A DNA stretch of 11,816 bases from Bacteroidales bacterium UBA5342 (GTDB lineage: Bacteria; Bacteroidota; Bacteroidia; Bacteroidales; UBA5342), in contig DHQI01000096.1 in assembly GCA_002408065.1 (NCBI GenBank), positions 97,137-108,952 on the forward strand, given 5' to 3'. Under the pieces are notes generated by a model. That model ran no database searches and was not told the origin of the DNA. It saw only the letters and a program-made list of their open reading frames with translations. Below, piece by piece: positions 1 through 6,433 of this stretch. Position 1 is the first letter of the stretch, and every line of letters begins with the position of its first letter. The translations under genes and the position numbers were made by a program.

Positions 1-366
1 GTGTACATGGTGGCCGTACATTCCTTTCCCGCCATATTTTGGCAATAGGGAGGGGTGTATGTTAACAATTCTGTTTTTGTAATAAGCTGTTAGATTAGCG
101 GGTACAAAACAAAGAAACCCTGCAAGCACAATGAAATCAATATTATTATCCTTTAATAATTCTAAAACGTTCTCTGTTTTTAGAAAATCCGCTCTGCTAA
201 AGGCCTGAGCAGGTATATGGAGTTTTTTAGCCCGTTCTAATCCATAAGCTTCTTTGTTGTCACTCAGCACTATAGCAATATCAGTGTCAGCTTTGTTCTG
301 AAAGTATTTAATGATGTTTTCGGCGTTGCTTCCCGAACCACTAATAAAGATGGCTAAACGATTCAT
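1..366 (-). CDS. purN: Phosphoribosylglycinamide formyltransferase (GAR transformylase), N-terminal part, cut by window edge
   Basis: Cytosolic purine-biosynthesis enzyme that transfers a formyl group from 10-formyl-tetrahydrofolate to GAR. Translating the minus strand from the ATG at 366 gives 122 open codons running off the left edge. The start MNRLAIFISGSGSN carries the glycine-rich phosphate-binding loop (GSGSN at residues 10-14). The folate/catalytic segment NIHPSLLPKYGGKGMYG follows, with Asn102 and His104 matching the catalytic Asn-x-His of E. coli PurN (N106, H108). The third catalytic residue (Asp144 in E. coli) and the C-terminus lie outside the window. The gene is divergent from acpP, with 144 bases between the two starts. 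purN beside acpP-fabF-rnc is, as I recall, a common arrangement in Bacteroidota. Family identity is secure; only completeness is unknown. Confidence 0.95.
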   Translation of the reverse strand, partial: MNRLAIFISGSGSNAENIIKYFQNKADTDIAIVLSDNKEAYGLERAKKLHIPAQAFSRADFLKTENVLELLKDNNIDFIVLAGFLCFVPANLTAYYKNRIVNIHPSLLPKYGGKGMYGHHVH

Positions 367-406
367 ATGTTGGCTTTTAAGCTTGTAGTGAAATGTTAAT
401 TTTGTG

Positions 407-414
407 CAAAAATA
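407..414 (-). promoter_or_regulatory. Candidate -7 box for purN
   Basis: On the minus strand this reads TATTTTTG, an exact fit to the Bacteroidota -7 element TAnnTTTG. It would start transcription around 400, leaving a leader of roughly 35 bases before the purN ATG at 366. I do not see a clear TTTG at the expected -33 spacing, so support rests on one box and its position. Confidence 0.45.
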
Positions 415-433
415 CCATTTTATAGCCTGAATA

Positions 434-466
434 TTTGAATCTTTAGAGAAAATTTATCTTTCTTTG
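434..466 (+). promoter_or_regulatory. Candidate promoter for acpP
   Basis: TTTG at 434-437 is followed after 21 bases by TTTCTTTG at 459-466. This resembles the Bacteroidota pattern TTTG / TAnnTTTG with one mismatch in the -7 box. Transcription would start near 473, giving a leader of about 38 bases for acpP. It overlaps the divergent control region of purN. Confidence 0.45.
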
Positions 467-510
467 CACCCTGAAACAAGAACTAATTAGTAATTCAAAA
501 ATTTTTAATC

Positions 511-747
511 ATGTCAGACATTGCAGGAAAAGTACAAGCAATTATCGTTGATAAGATGGGTGTAGATGAGTCAGAAGTGACTGCAGAAGCTAGCTTTACT
601 AACGATTTAGGAGCAGATTCTCTTGACACAGTAGAACTAATCATGGAATTCGAAAAAGAATTTGATATTTCTATTCCAGATGACAAAGCAGAAGCTATTT
701 CTACTGTAGGAGACGCAATTAGCTATATTGAAGCTGAATTGAACTAA
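511..747 (+). CDS. acpP: Acyl carrier protein
   Basis: Small acidic carrier (78 residues, the usual family length) that holds growing acyl chains as thioesters on a phosphopantetheine arm during type II fatty-acid synthesis. The attachment motif GADSLDTVELIM is intact, with Ser37 as the modified serine. The flanking helices have the usual acidic pattern (EFEKEFDISIPDDKAEAI). The ATG at 511 is the natural start for a family of this size. The gene sits 164 bases upstream of fabF on the same strand; its gene product is FabF's substrate carrier. A stem-loop followed by a T tract lies between the two genes, so acpP may be transcribed at a higher level than fabF, as expected for a very abundant protein. 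Confidence 0.98.
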   Translation: MSDIAGKVQAIIVDKMGVDESEVTAEASFTNDLGADSLDTVELIMEFEKEFDISIPDDKAEAISTVGDAISYIEAELN

Positions 748-776
748 GACTCCTTTGCTTACGAAAGCAAAATAAA

Positions 777-823
777 GCACCGGAACGCAGTAAGACTAAC
801 TTACTTGTGTTTTGGTGTTTTTT
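777..823 (+). terminator. Possible terminator or attenuator between acpP and fabF
   Basis: An inner stem AGTAAG (789-794) / CTTACT (800-805), extendable by CGC/GTG past a bulged T, sits inside an outer pairing CACC (778-781) / GGTG (814-817). Six or more T residues follow. A second simple stem, TTTGCTT (754-760) / AAGCAAA (765-771), lies just after the acpP stop but has no T tract. The structure could partly terminate acpP transcripts. It is not a textbook terminator because the outer stem is short. Confidence 0.4.
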
Positions 824-911
824 GTGTTAATAGCTTTTCTATTGACTTTACTTCAACGAAAAACCTTAACAAACGCTGTTTGTTAATACTAAATACAAAT
901 CAACTATAATT

Positions 912-2165
912 ATGGAACTTAAAAGAGTAGTCGTTACAGGACTTGGCGCTATTACTCCCTTGGGGAAAAATGTTGCTGAAACTTGGGATAACCTACAAAA
1001 AGGTACCAGCGGAGCAAATATGATTACACGTTTTGATACTGAGAATTTCAAAACGAAATTTGCTTGCGAAGTAAAAGATTATGATCCTAAAGATTATTTT
1101 GACCGCAAGCAATTGCGTAAAATGGATATGTTTGTTCAGTTTGCGGTGATTGCCTCTGATCAAGCTATCGAAGATGCGGGGCTTAATGCTGAAGGGATTG
1201 ATAAAGATGAGATCGGAGTTATCTGGGGAGCCGGTATCGGTGGTATTCAGACTTTTCAGAAAGAAATTGAAGATTGGGCTAAATCAAAACCTACACCTCG
1301 TTTCAACCCCTTCTTTATTCCTAAATTGATTTCGGATATTGCTCCGGGTGAAATTTCTATGCGCCATGGATACCACGGACCTAACTATGGTGTTGTTTCG
1401 GCCTGTGCTTCATCAACCAACGCTTTGATTGATGCTTTTAACTACGTTCGTTTGGGAAAAGCAGATGCCATCATATCAGGTGGTTCGGAAGCTGCTATCA
1501 TCGAAGCTGGTGTGGGGGGATTCAACTCTATGCAAGCGATGTCGACCAAAAACGAAGAATTTGAAACCGCTTCACGTCCTTTCTGTAAAACACGTGATGG
1601 TTTTGTAATGGGTGAAGGTGGCGTTTGTCTGGTTCTTGAGGAGCTGGAGCATGCCAAAGCGCGCGGTGCAAAAATTTATGGTGAGATAGTAGGTGGTGGT
1701 ATGAGTGCAGACGCTCATCATATGACAGCCCCTCATCCAGAGGGTCTTGGCGCCACAAAAGTGATGCTTCGTGCCCTTAAAGATGCAGGGATGAAGCCCG
1801 AGGAAATCGACTACGTCAACGTACACGGTACAGCAACACCACGCGGTGACATTGCTGAAACACTTGCCGTTAAAGAAGTGTTTGGAGCACATGCTTATGA
1901 TCTGAACATCAGTTCTACCAAATCGATGACGGGTCACTTGCTGGGAGCAGCCGGTGCTATGGAGTCTATGATTGCTCTGCTTTCTACGCGCGACGATATT
2001 GTGCCTCCTACCATCAACCGTCAGGAAGTAGACGATGAGATTGACCCTAAACTGAATTTGACTCTGGATAAAGCGCAAAAACGTACTGTGAATGCTGCTT
2101 TGTCTAACACCTTTGGTTTTGGTGGACATAACGCTTCGGTTATTTTCAAAAAATATGTAGACTAA
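912..2165 (+). CDS. fabF: Beta-ketoacyl-ACP synthase II (KAS II)
   Basis: Condensing enzyme of type II fatty-acid elongation; it joins malonyl-ACP to an acyl chain with loss of CO2. The protein has 417 residues, close to E. coli FabF (413). The thiolase-fold active site is complete: Cys165 in VVSACASSTNALIDA, His305 in NVHGTATPRGD, and His342 in STKSMTGHLLGAAGA. The late glycine-rich segment NTFGFGGHNAS (399-409) is also present. The two-histidine (Cys-His-His) arrangement separates it from FabH, which uses Cys-His-Asn. The start at 912 gives the expected MELKRVVVTGLGAITPLG N-terminus. It lies between acpP and rnc, with rnc starting 15 bases after its stop, so fabF and rnc are probably co-transcribed. 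I see no good TAnnTTTG box directly upstream. Confidence 0.97.
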   Translation: MELKRVVVTGLGAITPLGKNVAETWDNLQKGTSGANMITRFDTENFKTKFACEVKDYDPKDYFDRKQLRKMDMFVQFAVIASDQAIEDAGLNAEGIDKDEIGVIWGAGIGGIQTFQKEIEDWAKSKPTPRFNPFFIPKLISDIAPGEISMRHGYHGPNYGVVSACASSTNALIDAFNYVRLGKADAIISGGSEAAIIEAGVGGFNSMQAMSTKNEEFETASRPFCKTRDGFVMGEGGVCLVLEELEHAKARGAKIYGEIVGGGMSADAHHMTAPHPEGLGATKVMLRALKDAGMKPEEIDYVNVHGTATPRGDIAETLAVKEVFGAHAYDLNISSTKSMTGHLLGAAGAMESMIALLSTRDDIVPPTINRQEVDDEIDPKLNLTLDKAQKRTVNAALSNTFGFGGHNASVIFKKYVD

Positions 2166-2180
2166 TAAAATCATCTTAGG

Positions 2181-2891
2181 ATGAAAATGACAATACTACA
2201 TCGCTTAGGCCTTATCTCTTCTCAACAGAAGGATAAGGCCTATTCTTTTATAAAAAAACTGATTGGTGCCTGTCCGGGCAATCTTAACCTTTACAAGCTT
2301 GCTTTTACGCACAAATCCAATACTAGTAGCAAGGAGGCTTATATGAGTAATGAACGTCTGGAATTTTTGGGCGATGCTATACTCGATGCCGTGATTTCGG
2401 ATATCCTCTACAAACGTTTTCCTTACAAGCCCGAAGGTGAGCTCACACGTTACCGCTCTAATGTGGTCAAGCGTGCTTCGCTTAATAAGATAGCGCTGAG
2501 TCTGCATTTCGACCAGATGTTGATTGTAGCCCCTAATGCTAATATATCGAACCGTATGTATGGTGATATGTTGGAGGCTTTCGTAGGTGCTTTATACCTG
2601 GACAAAGGCTACCGTTTTACCTTTCGTTTTGTACAGGATAAAATCATTGATAATCTTTTGTCCAACGAAGATTTTACCAAAGAACACAACTATAAATCAC
2701 GCCTGCTGGAATGGGGACAGCAATACCGCAAAGAAATTGTGTTTACTGAGGAGAAAAAGGATGATAAATCAGATTTTTTCAAATCTAAAGTAAGTGTAGA
2801 TGGCCAACATATAGCCGAAGGTAAAGGTCGCACTAAAAAAGAAAGTCACAACGATGCAGCCAAAAAGGCCATTAAGGAGGTAAAGGCTTAG
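2181..2891 (+). CDS. rnc: Ribonuclease III
   Basis: Double-strand-specific endoribonuclease that processes rRNA precursors and other structured RNA. It has 236 residues, slightly longer than E. coli RNase III (226) because of an N-terminal extension of about 20. The signature NERLEFLGDAILD is at 57-69. Glu58, Glu61 and Asp65 match E. coli E38, E41 and D45. The second acidic pair, Asp129 and Glu132 in GDMLEAFVGALYLD, matches D114 and E117, so the Mg2+ site is complete. A double-stranded-RNA binding domain occupies about 170-236 and ends in GRTKKESHNDAAKKAI. Two in-frame ATGs (codons 1 and 3) are close together; either may be used. It follows fabF by 15 bases and is probably in the same transcript. 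Confidence 0.97.
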   Translation: MKMTILHRLGLISSQQKDKAYSFIKKLIGACPGNLNLYKLAFTHKSNTSSKEAYMSNERLEFLGDAILDAVISDILYKRFPYKPEGELTRYRSNVVKRASLNKIALSLHFDQMLIVAPNANISNRMYGDMLEAFVGALYLDKGYRFTFRFVQDKIIDNLLSNEDFTKEHNYKSRLLEWGQQYRKEIVFTEEKKDDKSDFFKSKVSVDGQHIAEGKGRTKKESHNDAAKKAIKEVKA

Positions 2892-2953
2892 TTGGACGCA
2901 GCTATTGGCTCTTGGTGTTAGTTTTTGGCTTTTGCTCCCTGATTCAAGTCTCT

Positions 2954-2997
2954 AATTTCTATTTTCCAATTTCTATTTTCCACTTTCCAATTTCCAC
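2954..2997. repeat. 14-base tandem repeat with half-unit copies, rnc/DUF4251 convergent gap
   Basis: AATTTCTATTTTCC occurs at 2954-2967 and again directly at 2968-2981. Two degenerate half units (ACTTTCC, AATTTCC) carry on to about 2996. The repeat fills most of the gap between the converging rnc and the minus-strand gene, and stops at that gene's TAA. No convincing intrinsic terminator was seen for rnc in this gap. Confidence 0.6.
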
Positions 2998-3489
2998 TTA
3001 TTCCTCTTTTTCTATCGGCATAATGTGTCCGTTATAGCTGCAGGATTGACGGTTGTTGGATCGTACGCTTACCGTGCAAAAGCCGCTTTTCCCTATTGAC
3101 ATAGTAACGTCGTAGATCTCATTTTCGCTTTTTACTTTAAAAGTGATAAGCATAAGGTTGTTTTTTTCTTTTTTCTTTGTCTTTAGTTCCGAAGAATACC
3201 CGAGCAAGGTGTTGTCGAACTGAATGCCACCATCGCCACCATAAGCAGCACTGTAGGCTCGTCCCACATAAGGGAGGTAAGCTTTGGCGCTATCGCCGCA
3301 AAGGGTAAGGTGATAGCTGCTGGTGAGGGTTTTGTGAAAACCTGTTTGTGAGGTCATTGATTCGGCTTCAAAATAAAAACATTTGTCTTCCACCAGTTGA
3401 AAACCATCAATTTCTTCTTCTTGATCAATAAAGCTGCTTAGTATCAATACTGAAAGCAGGCTCATAAATATTAGTTTTGAGCGTGTCAT
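2998..3489 (-). CDS. Exported DUF4251-like protein of unknown function
   Basis: Using the ATG at 3489 gives 163 residues beginning MTRSKLIFMSLLSVLILSS, a good Sec-type signal or membrane anchor. An in-frame start further upstream (3549) would add 20 residues and spoil the signal, so I prefer 3489. There is no lipobox cysteine. The mature part is rich in beta-type sequence. It carries YLPYVGRAYSAAYGGDGGI (about 71-89) and the C-terminal NNRQSCSYNGHI (about 145-156), which match my memory of the DUF4251 family found mainly in Bacteroidota. The function of that family is not established. The gene lies 96 bases after mltG on the same strand and could share its transcript. Family assignment is from recognition only, without a search. 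Confidence 0.75.
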   Translation of the reverse strand: MTRSKLIFMSLLSVLILSSFIDQEEEIDGFQLVEDKCFYFEAESMTSQTGFHKTLTSSYHLTLCGDSAKAYLPYVGRAYSAAYGGDGGIQFDNTLLGYSSELKTKKKEKNNLMLITFKVKSENEIYDVTMSIGKSGFCTVSVRSNNRQSCSYNGHIMPIEKEE

Positions 3490-3585
3490 AATGTAAAACA
3501 AACGATTAAGCATTAACATAATTTGCGCCAAAATGTTTGGGACAAGCATATAGTTTGGCTTGCTGCAATAACCTCAAAATCAACC

Positions 3586-4629
3586 CTATTTGTATATCTT
3601 GTTCTTGTTTAGAGCCTCGTGATAACGTTTAGCATAAGCATTATGCTGTTTCAGGGTTTTGGAAAAATAATGTGTGCCGGAAAAATCCTCTTTAGCAGAA
3701 AAATAGAGATAGTTATGCTTTTCATAATTCAATACGGCATTGATAGAGTTAGTGTCCGGAACGCGAACAGGACCGGGAGGTAGGCCTTTGTTTTTATAGG
3801 TGTTGTAAGGAGAATCGACCTCCATGTGTTCGTAAAGCACACGTTTTATGGTGAAGTCGTTCAGGGCAAATTTTAGCGTTGGGCAAGCTTGTAGGGGAAT
3901 GCCGCGTTTTAGGCGGTTGATATAAACGCCGGCGATGATGGGCTTCTCGAAAGCTTTGAGTGTTTCTTCCTCAATAATGGATGCAAGAGTGATGATTTCC
4001 ACAGGGGTAAAACCGATTTCTTTGGCTTTAGCCAGGCGTGTTTCATTCCAGAAAGCATCGTATTCGCGTTTCATCCGCCGAAATAAATCCTTAGCGTCAA
4101 TGGTCCAATATACTTCGTAGGTGTTGGGGATAAAAATGGCGATGATTGTTTCAAAATCAAAGCCCATAGCATGGATAAAGTCATAGTCCTTGAAGACGGC
4201 CATTATATCGGCAGAATCCAAGTCGAGTTGTTGAGCAAGACGGGCAGATAATTCTGTCTGCGTACGTATGTTATTAAAGGTTATATTGACGGGCACCTCG
4301 CTGCCTACACGTAGGGTGTTGATGATGTCGTTGTTGCTCCAGCCGCTTTGTATGATGTAACGCCCCCCTTTGGAAGGCATACGGAATTTTTTGAGTTCTG
4401 CCACCCAAAGGAAGGTGCGTTCGTTGTCAATAATTTTGCTGTGTTTAAGCAGAAAGGCGACCTCTTCGAGGCTTGATTTCTCCGGAATAAAAACTTCTGC
4501 ACTTTCGGCTTCGATCTTTACATTAGACTTAAAGATAGCATTGTAGCCCATCCACATTACGACAAAAGCGACCACGCACAAGGTGGAAAATAAGATGAAT
4601 ATATGCTTTCTTAGTTTGTTCTGTTTCAT
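3586..4629 (-). CDS. mltG: Endolytic transglycosylase MltG (YceG-like)
   Basis: Inner-membrane lytic transglycosylase that cuts nascent peptidoglycan strands and is thought to end glycan polymerisation. The 347-residue protein starts with a short basic stretch and one membrane segment (about 9-29), leaving the rest in the periplasm. A LysM-like region lies at about 45-110. The catalytic block LASIIEEETLKAFEKPIIAG (215-234) holds Glu220, equivalent to the catalytic Glu218 of E. coli MltG. It is followed by VYINRLKRGIPLQACPT and the conserved NTYKNKGLPPGPVRVPD near the C-terminus, where the usual Gly of the NPG-like turn reads VPD. The gene is divergent from tatC and upstream of the DUF4251-like gene. 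A promoter match ends only four bases before the ATG, suggesting a leaderless message. Confidence 0.95.
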   Translation of the reverse strand: MKQNKLRKHIFILFSTLCVVAFVVMWMGYNAIFKSNVKIEAESAEVFIPEKSSLEEVAFLLKHSKIIDNERTFLWVAELKKFRMPSKGGRYIIQSGWSNNDIINTLRVGSEVPVNITFNNIRTQTELSARLAQQLDLDSADIMAVFKDYDFIHAMGFDFETIIAIFIPNTYEVYWTIDAKDLFRRMKREYDAFWNETRLAKAKEIGFTPVEIITLASIIEEETLKAFEKPIIAGVYINRLKRGIPLQACPTLKFALNDFTIKRVLYEHMEVDSPYNTYKNKGLPPGPVRVPDTNSINAVLNYEKHNYLYFSAKEDFSGTHYFSKTLKQHNAYAKRYHEALNKNKIYK

Positions 4630-4633
4630 GCCG

Positions 4634-4664
4634 CAAAGATGGGAAAAAGGATTTAAAATTCAAG
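4634..4664 (-). promoter_or_regulatory. Candidate promoter for mltG, giving an almost leaderless transcript
   Basis: On the minus strand CTTG (4664-4661) is separated by exactly 19 bases from CATCTTTG (4641-4634). This is one mismatch from TAnnTTTG with ideal spacing. The box ends four bases before the mltG ATG at 4629, so the predicted transcript start falls at or next to the start codon. Confidence 0.5.
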
Positions 4665-4726
4665 GTTAAGGATTCAAAATTACTGATTTGTGCTTTCACA
4701 CATTCTATCATTCACGCCTTCGTGCA

Positions 4727-4755
4727 TTGTGTGATAAACTCTTTTCTTATCTTTG
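4727..4755 (+). promoter_or_regulatory. Candidate promoter for tatC
   Basis: TTG at 4727-4729 is followed after 18 bases by TATCTTTG at 4748-4755, an exact fit to TAnnTTTG. Transcription would begin near 4762, leaving about 50 bases before the tatC ATG at 4812. This region also contains CACAC/GTGTG complementary segments (about 4697-4732). Confidence 0.55.
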
Positions 4756-4811
4756 TCAGGCTTTTTAAAAAAAACGTCGAACGCCGAACTTAAAAACTTT
4801 TAACTTAAAAA

Positions 4812-5612
4812 ATGGCAGATAAAAACAATATGACTTTCCTGCAGCACTTGGAGGAGTTACGCTGGCACATTATCCGTAGTGTCGTAGCGGTGCTTATTGT
4901 GGCTATTGCGGCCTTTTTAATGAGTGATTTCATCTTTGGGAAAGTGCTTTTAGAGCCTAAAACACCGGCATTTTGGACCAATCAGATGATGGCGCGCCTG
5001 GCTGAGTTGACAGGTGTTGATGCCTTACGTATCAATAGTAATAACCTGGAAATTATTAGTATCAAGATGGCAGGGCAATTTCTTACGCATCTTAAAATAT
5101 CAGCTTATACCGGTATTATTGTCGCGTTTCCTTATATCGTCTATGAGGTATGGCGTTTCATTAAGCCGGCGCTCAATAAAAAAGAGAAGAACCATGCCCG
5201 AGGAGGCGTTTTCTTTTCTTCCGTTTTGTTTTTTATCGGTGTGGGTTTTTCTTACTACCTTATTTTGCCCCTTTCTATCCACTTTCTGGGGGGCTATAAT
5301 GTTGATCCTAGTGTGACCAATCAAATCAATATTGGCTCTTATATACAAACGGTTTCCTCCGTGCTCTTTTCGGGTGGTATTGCCTTCGAATTGCCTATTG
5401 TCATCTATTTTTTGAGTCGCATTGGTTTGGTGACCCCCGAAGGGATGCGCAAATATTGGCGCCATGCTATTATTGGTATGTTGGCACTGTCGGCCATTAT
5501 TACTCCTCCGGACATTTTCAGTCAGATTATGGTTTGTGTGCCGCTGATAGCGCTCTATGCTATTAGTATTCGTATTTCTAAACGGGTGGTGAAAAGACAG
5601 AATGAAGAATGA
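4812..5612 (+). CDS. tatC: Sec-independent (Tat) protein translocase subunit TatC
   Basis: Polytopic inner-membrane receptor of the twin-arginine system, which exports folded proteins after recognising their RR signal. The 266-residue protein has the family's usual layout of six membrane segments. Conserved sites: FLQHLEELR (9-17) at the cytoplasmic N-terminus, PYIVYEVWRFIKPAL (107-121) in the second helix/loop, AFELP (191-195) with Glu193 matching E. coli Glu170, and ITPPDIFSQ (230-238) with Asp234 matching the E. coli TPPD aspartate. The first periplasmic loop (about 48-88) is longer than in E. coli. No tatA or tatB lies in the window; in this phylum TatA is often encoded elsewhere. A Ni-SOD gene follows 86 bases downstream. 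Confidence 0.96.
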   Translation: MADKNNMTFLQHLEELRWHIIRSVVAVLIVAIAAFLMSDFIFGKVLLEPKTPAFWTNQMMARLAELTGVDALRINSNNLEIISIKMAGQFLTHLKISAYTGIIVAFPYIVYEVWRFIKPALNKKEKNHARGGVFFSSVLFFIGVGFSYYLILPLSIHFLGGYNVDPSVTNQINIGSYIQTVSSVLFSGGIAFELPIVIYFLSRIGLVTPEGMRKYWRHAIIGMLALSAIITPPDIFSQIMVCVPLIALYAISIRISKRVVKRQNEE

Positions 5613-5640
5613 AAAGTTAAGAATGAAAAATGACTTTTCA
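5610..5640 (+). repeat. Stem-loop just after tatC
   Basis: TGAAAAGT (5610-5617) pairs perfectly with ACTTTTCA (5633-5640) across a 15-base A-rich loop. A run of T starts about ten bases later (5650-5658). It may help end tatC transcripts, but the stem is AT-rich and the T run is displaced, so a simple chance structure is also possible. The loop belongs to a GAATGAA-type simple sequence. Confidence 0.3.
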
Positions 5641-5655
5641 CAATAGGGCTTTTTT

Positions 5656-5686
5656 TTTGAACAAATTCTCTTCTATTGCGTTTTTG
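5656..5686 (+). promoter_or_regulatory. Candidate promoter for sodN
   Basis: TTTG at 5656-5659 is followed after 19 bases by CGTTTTTG at 5679-5686. The spacing is ideal and the TTTG core is present, but the TA of the -7 box is replaced by CG. The start site would be near 5692, leaving a leader of only about 7 bases (ATG at 5699) or 19 bases (ATG at 5711). Confidence 0.4.
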
Positions 5687-5698
5687 TAAGAAATTAAA

Positions 5699-6175
5699 AT
5701 GGTTACAAAAATGAACGCTTTTAAAACATTACTTATTGTATCGGTTTTGTTCTTCTCTGGACAAAAGGTGAGTGCACACTGCGAGATTCCTTGTGGTATA
5801 TATGGCGATTCACTCCGTATTACTTTGCTTTATGAACATATCACCACGATAGAGAAATCGATGAATCAAATCATAGCTTTAGAGAAATCGGATGATGATG
5901 CCAATCAGCTGGTGCGCTGGGTCATTAATAAAGAGGAACATGCTGTAAAGATGCAAGAGATAATATCACAATATTTCATGCATCAACGCATCAAACCTGT
6001 AGATGTTGGTGATCTTGGGCGCAACACCTATGTTAAACAATTGGAACTGATGCATCGCCTGAGTATCTATGCGATGAAATCTAAACAAAGCACAAACCTG
6101 GAATTGATGGGGCAGATGCGTGAAACGTTGCATTTATTTGAGCACGCCTATTTTGGCGACGGCCATACCCACTAA
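5699..6175 (+). CDS. sodN: Nickel superoxide dismutase with N-terminal signal peptide
   Basis: Converts superoxide to oxygen and peroxide at a nickel site. The Ni-hook motif HCxxPCGxY is complete as HCEIPCGIY: His27, Cys28, Pro31, Cys32, Gly33 and Tyr35 of the precursor. The first 26 residues form a Sec-type signal (Lys4, Lys9, hydrophobic 10-19, then VSA). Cleavage after Ala26 would make His27 the new N-terminus, as nickel binding needs; the mature protein would have 132 residues (117 in Streptomyces). The rest suits the four-helix fold (INKEEHAVKM, QYF, HLFEHAYF) and ends GDGHTH. There is no RR pair, so it is not an obvious Tat substrate despite following tatC. No sodX-like protease gene is present. 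A second ATG at 5711 would only shorten the signal. Confidence 0.9.
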   Translation: MVTKMNAFKTLLIVSVLFFSGQKVSAHCEIPCGIYGDSLRITLLYEHITTIEKSMNQIIALEKSDDDANQLVRWVINKEEHAVKMQEIISQYFMHQRIKPVDVGDLGRNTYVKQLELMHRLSIYAMKSKQSTNLELMGQMRETLHLFEHAYFGDGHTH

Positions 6176-6272
6176 GATTTATACTGGCACACAAGAATAG
6201 GTCAGCGACTACAGGTTGAGCTGAGTAAGTATTTAGTGCAACTAAAATTTTTTTATGGGGCGTTTTTTATTC

Positions 6273-6338
6273 ATTGACCAGAGAGTTGTTGTTTCTTTGG
6301 TTACTTGTTTCACAACAAAAAGAACCAAAATAGTCAAT
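6273..6338. repeat. Imperfect inverted repeat, about 66 bases
   Basis: The outer arms ATTGAC (6273-6278) and GTCAAT (6333-6338) are exact inverted copies. An inner pair, TTTGGTT (6296-6302) and AACCAAA (6323-6329), is also exact, with further partial pairing (CTT/AAG, TTT/AAA) towards the centre. The symmetry suggests a dispersed palindromic element or a foldable RNA. It carries no coding capacity. Confidence 0.5.
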
Positions 6339-6396
6339 AGGAATGGGGCTTTGTTCACATGAAAGTAATATTTTTGTAAAAAAAACAAGCTTGGAA

Positions 6397-6427
6397 TTTG
6401 CTGGTAATAAGATTTGTAGTACTTTTG
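6397..6427 (+). promoter_or_regulatory. Strong Bacteroidota-type promoter for the 6434-6670 RNA
   Basis: TTTG at 6397-6400 is followed after exactly 19 bases by TACTTTTG at 6420-6427, a full match to TTTG-N19-TAnnTTTG. A second -7-like box, TATTTTTG (6369-6376), lies upstream without a well-spaced partner. This is the best promoter match in the window, yet no protein gene follows. Confidence 0.6.
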
Positions 6428-6433
6428 CAAAGT

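Noticed and set aside
1572..2174. 200-codon open frame antisense to fabF
   Set aside because: It lies wholly opposite a well-conserved gene; its length is explained by the codon bias of fabF on the other strand, and the protein resembles nothing.
5699..5776. Ni-SOD as a Tat substrate because it follows tatC
   Set aside because: The signal has only single lysines in its basic part and no RR or KR motif; adjacency alone does not make it Tat-dependent.
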